From: Gallionellaceae bacterium
Lineage (GTDB): Bacteria > Pseudomonadota > Gammaproteobacteria > Burkholderiales > Gallionellaceae
Length of the DNA: 8,776 nucleotides
Assembly (NCBI GenBank): GCA_030646595.1
Contig: JAUSKS010000058.1
Coordinates: forward strand, 1 to 8,776
Direction of reading: 5' to 3'
The notes under the pieces were generated by a model, which was given only the letters and a program-made list of their open reading frames with translations, was not told the DNA's origin and did not search any database. The stretch's first letter is position 1. Each line of letters begins with the position of its first letter. The position numbers and the translations under genes were made by a program. This document shows, one piece after another, positions 5,810 to 8,776 of this stretch.

Positions 5810-5867
5810 TAGCCATTCCGTGCGGTGTGGCAGCGCCCGTCTTGTCGCTGCCGTCTTTTTATTTTTT
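5790..5867 (+). promoter_or_regulatory. trp attenuator (alternative RNA structures)
   Basis: The leader RNA can fold in mutually exclusive ways. Segments 1:2 pair ATGGC (5797-5801, overlapping a Trp codon) with GCCAT (5812-5816). Segments 2:3 pair 5812-5819 with 5824-5831 around a GTGC loop, with 7 pairs and one mismatch. A longer alternative pairs 5790-5802 with 5821-5833, with 12 of 13 positions including three wobbles. Segments 3:4 form the terminator at 5829-5852. Both antiterminators consume the terminator's 5' arm. Pairings were worked out by eye; energies were not computed. Confidence 0.8.
5829..5867 (+). terminator. Intrinsic terminator of the trp attenuator
   Basis: A perfect 7 bp GC-rich stem, GGCAGCG (5829-5835) with CGCTGCC (5846-5852), encloses a 10-base loop and can be extended by two wobble pairs. 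It is followed by five T's (5856-5860), one A, and six more T's (5862-5867). It ends 12 bases before the trpE start codon, as expected for an attenuator. Confidence 0.9.
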
Positions 5868-5868
5868 C

Positions 5869-5873
5869 AGGAG
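5869..5873 (+). promoter_or_regulatory. trpE ribosome binding site
   Basis: AGGAG sits six bases before the GTG at 5880. It lies immediately after the terminator T-tract, so it is present only on read-through transcripts. It decides the trpE start against the upstream in-frame ATG at 5820, which lies within the attenuator. Confidence 0.85.
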
Positions 5874-5879
5874 TGCTTC

Positions 5880-7472
5880 GTGTTAAGTCCTATTTCAGAA
5901 TCCGAGTTTAAGCAACTCGCGCAACAAGGTTACAACCGCATCCCGCTGGTGGCGGAGACTTTTGCCGATCTCGACACGCCACTGTCGCTCTATCTCAAGC
6001 TGGCCAACCAGCCTTATTCCTACCTGCTGGAATCAGTGCAGGGTGGAGAACGCTTCGGGCGTTATTCTTTCATCGGTCTGCCCGCCGACACGCGCATCAC
6101 CGTGCACGGCAAGCACATCACGCTAACTCATCCCACAGCAGAAACCACGCACGATGCAGATAATCCGCTGGACTTCATCAAGGAATATCAAGCACGTTTC
6201 AAGGTTGCGCCGCTCTCCGGCTTGCCGCGCTTTACTGGCGGGTTGGCCGGTTATTTTGGTTACGATGCGGTGCGCTATATCGAGCCGCGCCTGGCCGCCA
6301 CACAAAAAACGGATGTGCTGGGTACACCCGACATTTTGCTGATGCTGACCGAGCAACTGGCGGTGGTAGATAATCTTTCCGGTACGCTGACTTTTATTGT
6401 GTACGCCAATCCGGAGCAGGCTGATGCCTATGCAATAGCGCGGCAGCGATTGGTTGAGCTGACACAATTGCTGCGCCGTCCGGTAGCAATTCCGCATGCG
6501 CCCCCGATAAAGGGTAGCGGCTGCGACACGTTACTGGCGAAGCCAGCCGATTGCGGGAGCAGCCGCTTAGCCGCCCCTCCCGCACCAGAAGGCTCCGCCA
6601 CACCGTGTCGGGGCGGCTTCGAAGCCAAATCCGAATTCGGCGAAGCGGCATACAAGCAGGCGGTGGAAAAAGCCAAGCGCTATATCGTCGATGGCGACAT
6701 CATGCAAGTGGTGTTGTCGCAGCGCATATCACAGCCTTTCCCGGCTTCGCCGCTGTCCTTGTATCGTGCGCTGCGCGGTTTGAATCCCTCGCCCTATATG
6801 TTCTATTACGATATGGGCGATCACCACGTAGTCGGCGCATCCCCGGAAATTTTAGTGCGCCTGGAAGGCGACAACGTCACCGTGCGCCCCCTCGCCGGTA
6901 CGCGTCCGCGTGGCAAAACAGTGCAGCAGGATGCGGCGCTGGCGCAGGAATTACTGGCTGATCCCAAAGAGCTGGCCGAACATTTGATGCTGATTGATCT
7001 GGGCCGCAATGATATTGGGCGCGTGGCACAACAGGGCACAGTCAAGCTCACCGATAAAATGATCATCGAACGCTATTCGCATGTGATGCATATCGTTTCC
7101 AATGTTGAAGCCACACTCAAACCGGGGTTGGATGCGATAGACGTATTTAAAGCCACTTTCCCCGCAGGCACGGTGAGCGGCGCCGCCAAAGTACGCGCGA
7201 TGGAAATCATAGACGAACTGGAGCCTTCCAAACGTGGCGTCTATGCCGGGGCGGTTGGCTATCTCGGTTTTAATGGCGACATGGACTTGGCCATTGCATT
7301 GCGCACTGCCGTGGTGAAGGACAACACCTTGTATGTGCAAGCCGGCGCGGGCATCGTGGCGGATTCCGTACCTGCCAGTGAATGGATAGAAACCCAGAAC
7401 AAGGCGCGCGCTGTGTTGCGCGCGGCGGAGATGGTGCTGGCGGGGTTAGATAATGCGGCGAGTAAAGAATGA
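5880..7472 (+). CDS. trpE: Anthranilate synthase component I, with in-frame linker insertion
   Basis: TrpE, with the glutaminase TrpG, converts chorismate to anthranilate, the first committed step of tryptophan synthesis. The start is GTG 5880, giving 530 residues beginning [14 protein letters not shown]. The LLES motif (49-52), the tryptophan feedback site in known TrpE proteins, is intact. The chorismate-binding half shows [48 protein letters not shown] and [10 protein letters not shown], and ends with [12 protein letters not shown]. Residues 211-249 are an extra Gly/Ala/Pro/Cys-rich stretch absent from the usual alignment; without it the length would be about 491, normal for the family. 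It coincides with a palindromic DNA element. The catalytic core looks intact, so the enzyme is probably active. TrpG is not in the window. Confidence 0.97.
   Translation: MLSPISESEFKQLAQQGYNRIPLVAETFADLDTPLSLYLKLANQPYSYLLESVQGGERFGRYSFIGLPADTRITVHGKHITLTHPTAETTHDADNPLDFIKEYQARFKVAPLSGLPRFTGGLAGYFGYDAVRYIEPRLAATQKTDVLGTPDILLMLTEQLAVVDNLSGTLTFIVYANPEQADAYAIARQRLVELTQLLRRPVAIPHAPPIKGSGCDTLLAKPADCGSSRLAAPPAPEGSATPCRGGFEAKSEFGEAAYKQAVEKAKRYIVDGDIMQVVLSQRISQPFPASPLSLYRALRGLNPSPYMFYYDMGDHHVVGASPEILVRLEGDNVTVRPLAGTRPRGKTVQQDAALAQELLADPKELAEHLMLIDLGRNDIGRVAQQGTVKLTDKMIIERYSHVMHIVSNVEATLKPGLDAIDVFKATFPAGTVSGAAKVRAMEIIDELEPSKRGVYAGAVGYLGFNGDMDLAIALRTAVVKDNTLYVQAGAGIVADSVPASEWIETQNKARAVLRAAEMVLAGLDNAASKE
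6510..6626. repeat. Large imperfect palindrome inserted in frame in trpE
   Basis: Three nested stems share one centre: CGACACG (6524-6530) with CGTGTCG (6604-6610), TGGCGAAGCC (6535-6544) with GGCTCCGCCA (6591-6600, 9 of 10), and TGCGGGAG (6552-6559) with CTCCCGCA (6577-6584). The right end also holds the perfect 12-base palindrome GGCTTCGAAGCC (6615-6626). The total is about 117 bp, a multiple of three, with no stop in the trpE frame. The boundaries are approximate because they come from where the TrpE protein stops matching the family. Confidence 0.7.
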
Positions 7473-7522
7473 TCAGGCCCTGTCCTGGTTTATAACCTCA
7501 TGCGATTCGACGAAAATTTATA

Positions 7523-8776
7523 ATGGCTCACTCAGAAAGAAAAACGGCAGCGCTATTCAAACAGGTATTGGCCCAGCAGCAGGCTGGAGATATTGCAGCA
7601 ACCATAGACCTGCTTGAAAAACTCCTGCGGCTTAATGCGCGCCATCTTGATGCCAACTATATGCTGGGTACACTATACGCAGAGCGTGGCGATCTTCAGC
7701 TTGCGGCCAAGTACCTGCTGAGTGCCATGAATATTGCGCCCCTGTCACATCTGGTGCATAACAATTTAGGGAATGTTTATCGTCTGCAAAAGAATTTTGA
7801 GCGGGCGACCCAGCACTACAAACGCGCTTTGCAGATACAGCCCAATTTACCTGAAGCTTATTTTAATATGGGCAATATCCATGAAATACTGGATCGCCGC
7901 AATGAGGCGGCAGATTGCTATCTGCAGGCTATTCAGCTGGATCCACAATTCACCAATGCTCACTTTAAGCTGGGGAAGGCCTATCTTGCTGCGGAAGAAT
8001 ACAGCGATGCGAGACAATGTTTTCAAAACGTATTGGCGCTCAATCCACAATACGCCCATATCCATTTTTATCTGGGTGTCTGTTACACCAGGCTGAATGA
8101 ACGGGAAGCTGCGTTGTTGCATCTGAACAAGCATTTGCAAAGTAACAGTGACGATAAGAGTGAAGCCCAGCTTTATCTGGCTTATCTCAACGCAGCGCCT
8201 ATTCCTGACCATTATCCGGTTGAGGAGATGAAAAATACTTATAAAAAAAGAGCTGCTACGTGGGATAGTGATATTGAACAACCCAACAAGGAATTCCTGG
8301 GGCCGCAATTGATACAGCGTGCCTTAGTTAAGATGCTGCCGCATACAGCACCGCTGGATATTCTGGATATTGGTTGTGGTACTGGATTATGTGGGCGCTT
8401 TTTGCGGCCATTGGCACGCCGCCTGGACGGGGTGGATCTGTCTGAAGACATGCTGCAGGAAGCGGGCAAAAAGCAATTGTATGATCATCTAATCTGTATA
8501 GATATCAGTGAATTCATGAACCAGCATCCGCTGGATTATGATTTGATTATTGGCTCTGGGGTATTAATCTTAATCGGCGATTTGCGTCCAGTATTCCAGG
8601 CAGCAGCCGAAGCCTTGCGACCGGGAGGCCAGTTTATATTTACTCTCTATAGCAGTGAAACTGAGCCGGTTGTGGTACGAGAAAACATGCACTTTGCCCA
8701 TAGTCACACACATATTGTTGAGCGGGCTGCCGAAGCAGGCTTGGCCGTTGTATCCATAGAAGCGGTCATCCATGAA
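7523..8776 (+). CDS. TPR-repeat SAM-dependent methyltransferase, 3' end beyond window
   Basis: The frame is open from the ATG at 7523 through 418 codons to the window edge. The N-terminal half carries about five consecutive 34-residue tetratricopeptide repeats, at roughly 43-75, 76-109, 110-143, 144-177 and 178-211, with typical LG..Y and A...Y..A....P positions and a possible partial repeat before them. The C-terminal part is a class I methyltransferase: the SAM motif LDIGCGTG at 281-288, an acidic ribose-binding D305 in GVDLSEDML, and the post-motif LRPGGQF at 365-371. This resembles the predicted methyltransferases with TPR repeats (COG4976). The substrate is unknown; the TPRs suggest protein partners. 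It starts 50 bp after trpE on the same strand with no terminator seen and no good Shine-Dalgarno. Confidence 0.9.
   Translation, partial: MAHSERKTAALFKQVLAQQQAGDIAATIDLLEKLLRLNARHLDANYMLGTLYAERGDLQLAAKYLLSAMNIAPLSHLVHNNLGNVYRLQKNFERATQHYKRALQIQPNLPEAYFNMGNIHEILDRRNEAADCYLQAIQLDPQFTNAHFKLGKAYLAAEEYSDARQCFQNVLALNPQYAHIHFYLGVCYTRLNEREAALLHLNKHLQSNSDDKSEAQLYLAYLNAAPIPDHYPVEEMKNTYKKRAATWDSDIEQPNKEFLGPQLIQRALVKMLPHTAPLDILDIGCGTGLCGRFLRPLARRLDGVDLSEDMLQEAGKKQLYDHLICIDISEFMNQHPLDYDLIIGSGVLILIGDLRPVFQAAAEALRPGGQFIFTLYSSETEPVVVRENMHFAHSHTHIVERAAEAGLAVVSIEAVIHE

Noticed and set aside
6123..6676. Minus-strand open frames within trpE
   Set aside because: They are shadows of the trpE frame, partly kept open by the GC-rich palindrome, with no domain resemblance.
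7519..7524. Perfect TATAAT just before the TPR-methyltransferase
   Set aside because: It overlaps the start ATG (7523), has no -35 partner 16-18 bases upstream, and no downstream start suits the protein. Probably chance.

Overview
The window looks like chromosomal DNA of a betaproteobacterium, plausibly in or near Nitrosomonadales (Gallionella/Nitrosomonas-like). The evidence is the family resemblance of IlvA, ApaG, Rpe, Gph and TrpE, the apaG / rpe-gph-trpE gene order and a moderate GC content. This placement is inference from protein character; no search was run.

Layout. On the minus strand, 1-2046 holds ilvA (threonine ammonia-lyase with two regulatory ACT-like domains). It is followed 42 bp downstream by a MntA-like nucleotidyltransferase and an overlapping HepT-like HEPN protein cut off by the left edge; together these look like a toxin-antitoxin pair. 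A gene-free stretch (2047-2418) holds a long hairpin and a large inverted repeat made of CACAGAGA-type units. On the plus strand, 2419-3777 encodes a polytopic heme-copper oxidase subunit I-like protein with both heme sites recognisable but an apparently incomplete CuB site. Its stop codon interlocks with that of the convergent apaG. Divergent from apaG, the plus-strand cluster rpe - gph - trpL (leader peptide) - trpE runs from 4265 to 7472. A large TPR-methyltransferase gene follows and runs off the right edge.

The main regulatory find is a complete trp attenuator between gph and trpE: a 15-residue leader peptide with three Trp codons (5762-5809), alternative antiterminator pairings, and an intrinsic terminator (5829-5867). 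The trpE frame is open through this leader, so the longest possible trpE start (5820) would be wrong; the GTG at 5880 has a good Shine-Dalgarno and gives the normal N-terminus.

The main structural oddity is inside trpE. A roughly 117 bp GC-rich imperfect palindrome (about 6510-6626) is carried in frame and adds about 39 residues to the linker between the N-terminal and chorismate-binding parts of TrpE. It resembles the in-frame palindromic elements known from Rickettsia in kind, not in sequence.

How the genes fit together: Rpe (pentose phosphate/Calvin cycle) and Gph (removal of 2-phosphoglycolate) are central carbon enzymes, and TrpE is the first committed enzyme of tryptophan synthesis. 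They share a strand and could share read-through transcription, with the attenuator allowing trpE alone to respond to charged tRNA-Trp. IlvA feeds isoleucine synthesis. The HEPN/MNT pair, the oxidase-like gene and the TPR-methyltransferase appear to be independent functions placed beside these housekeeping genes.
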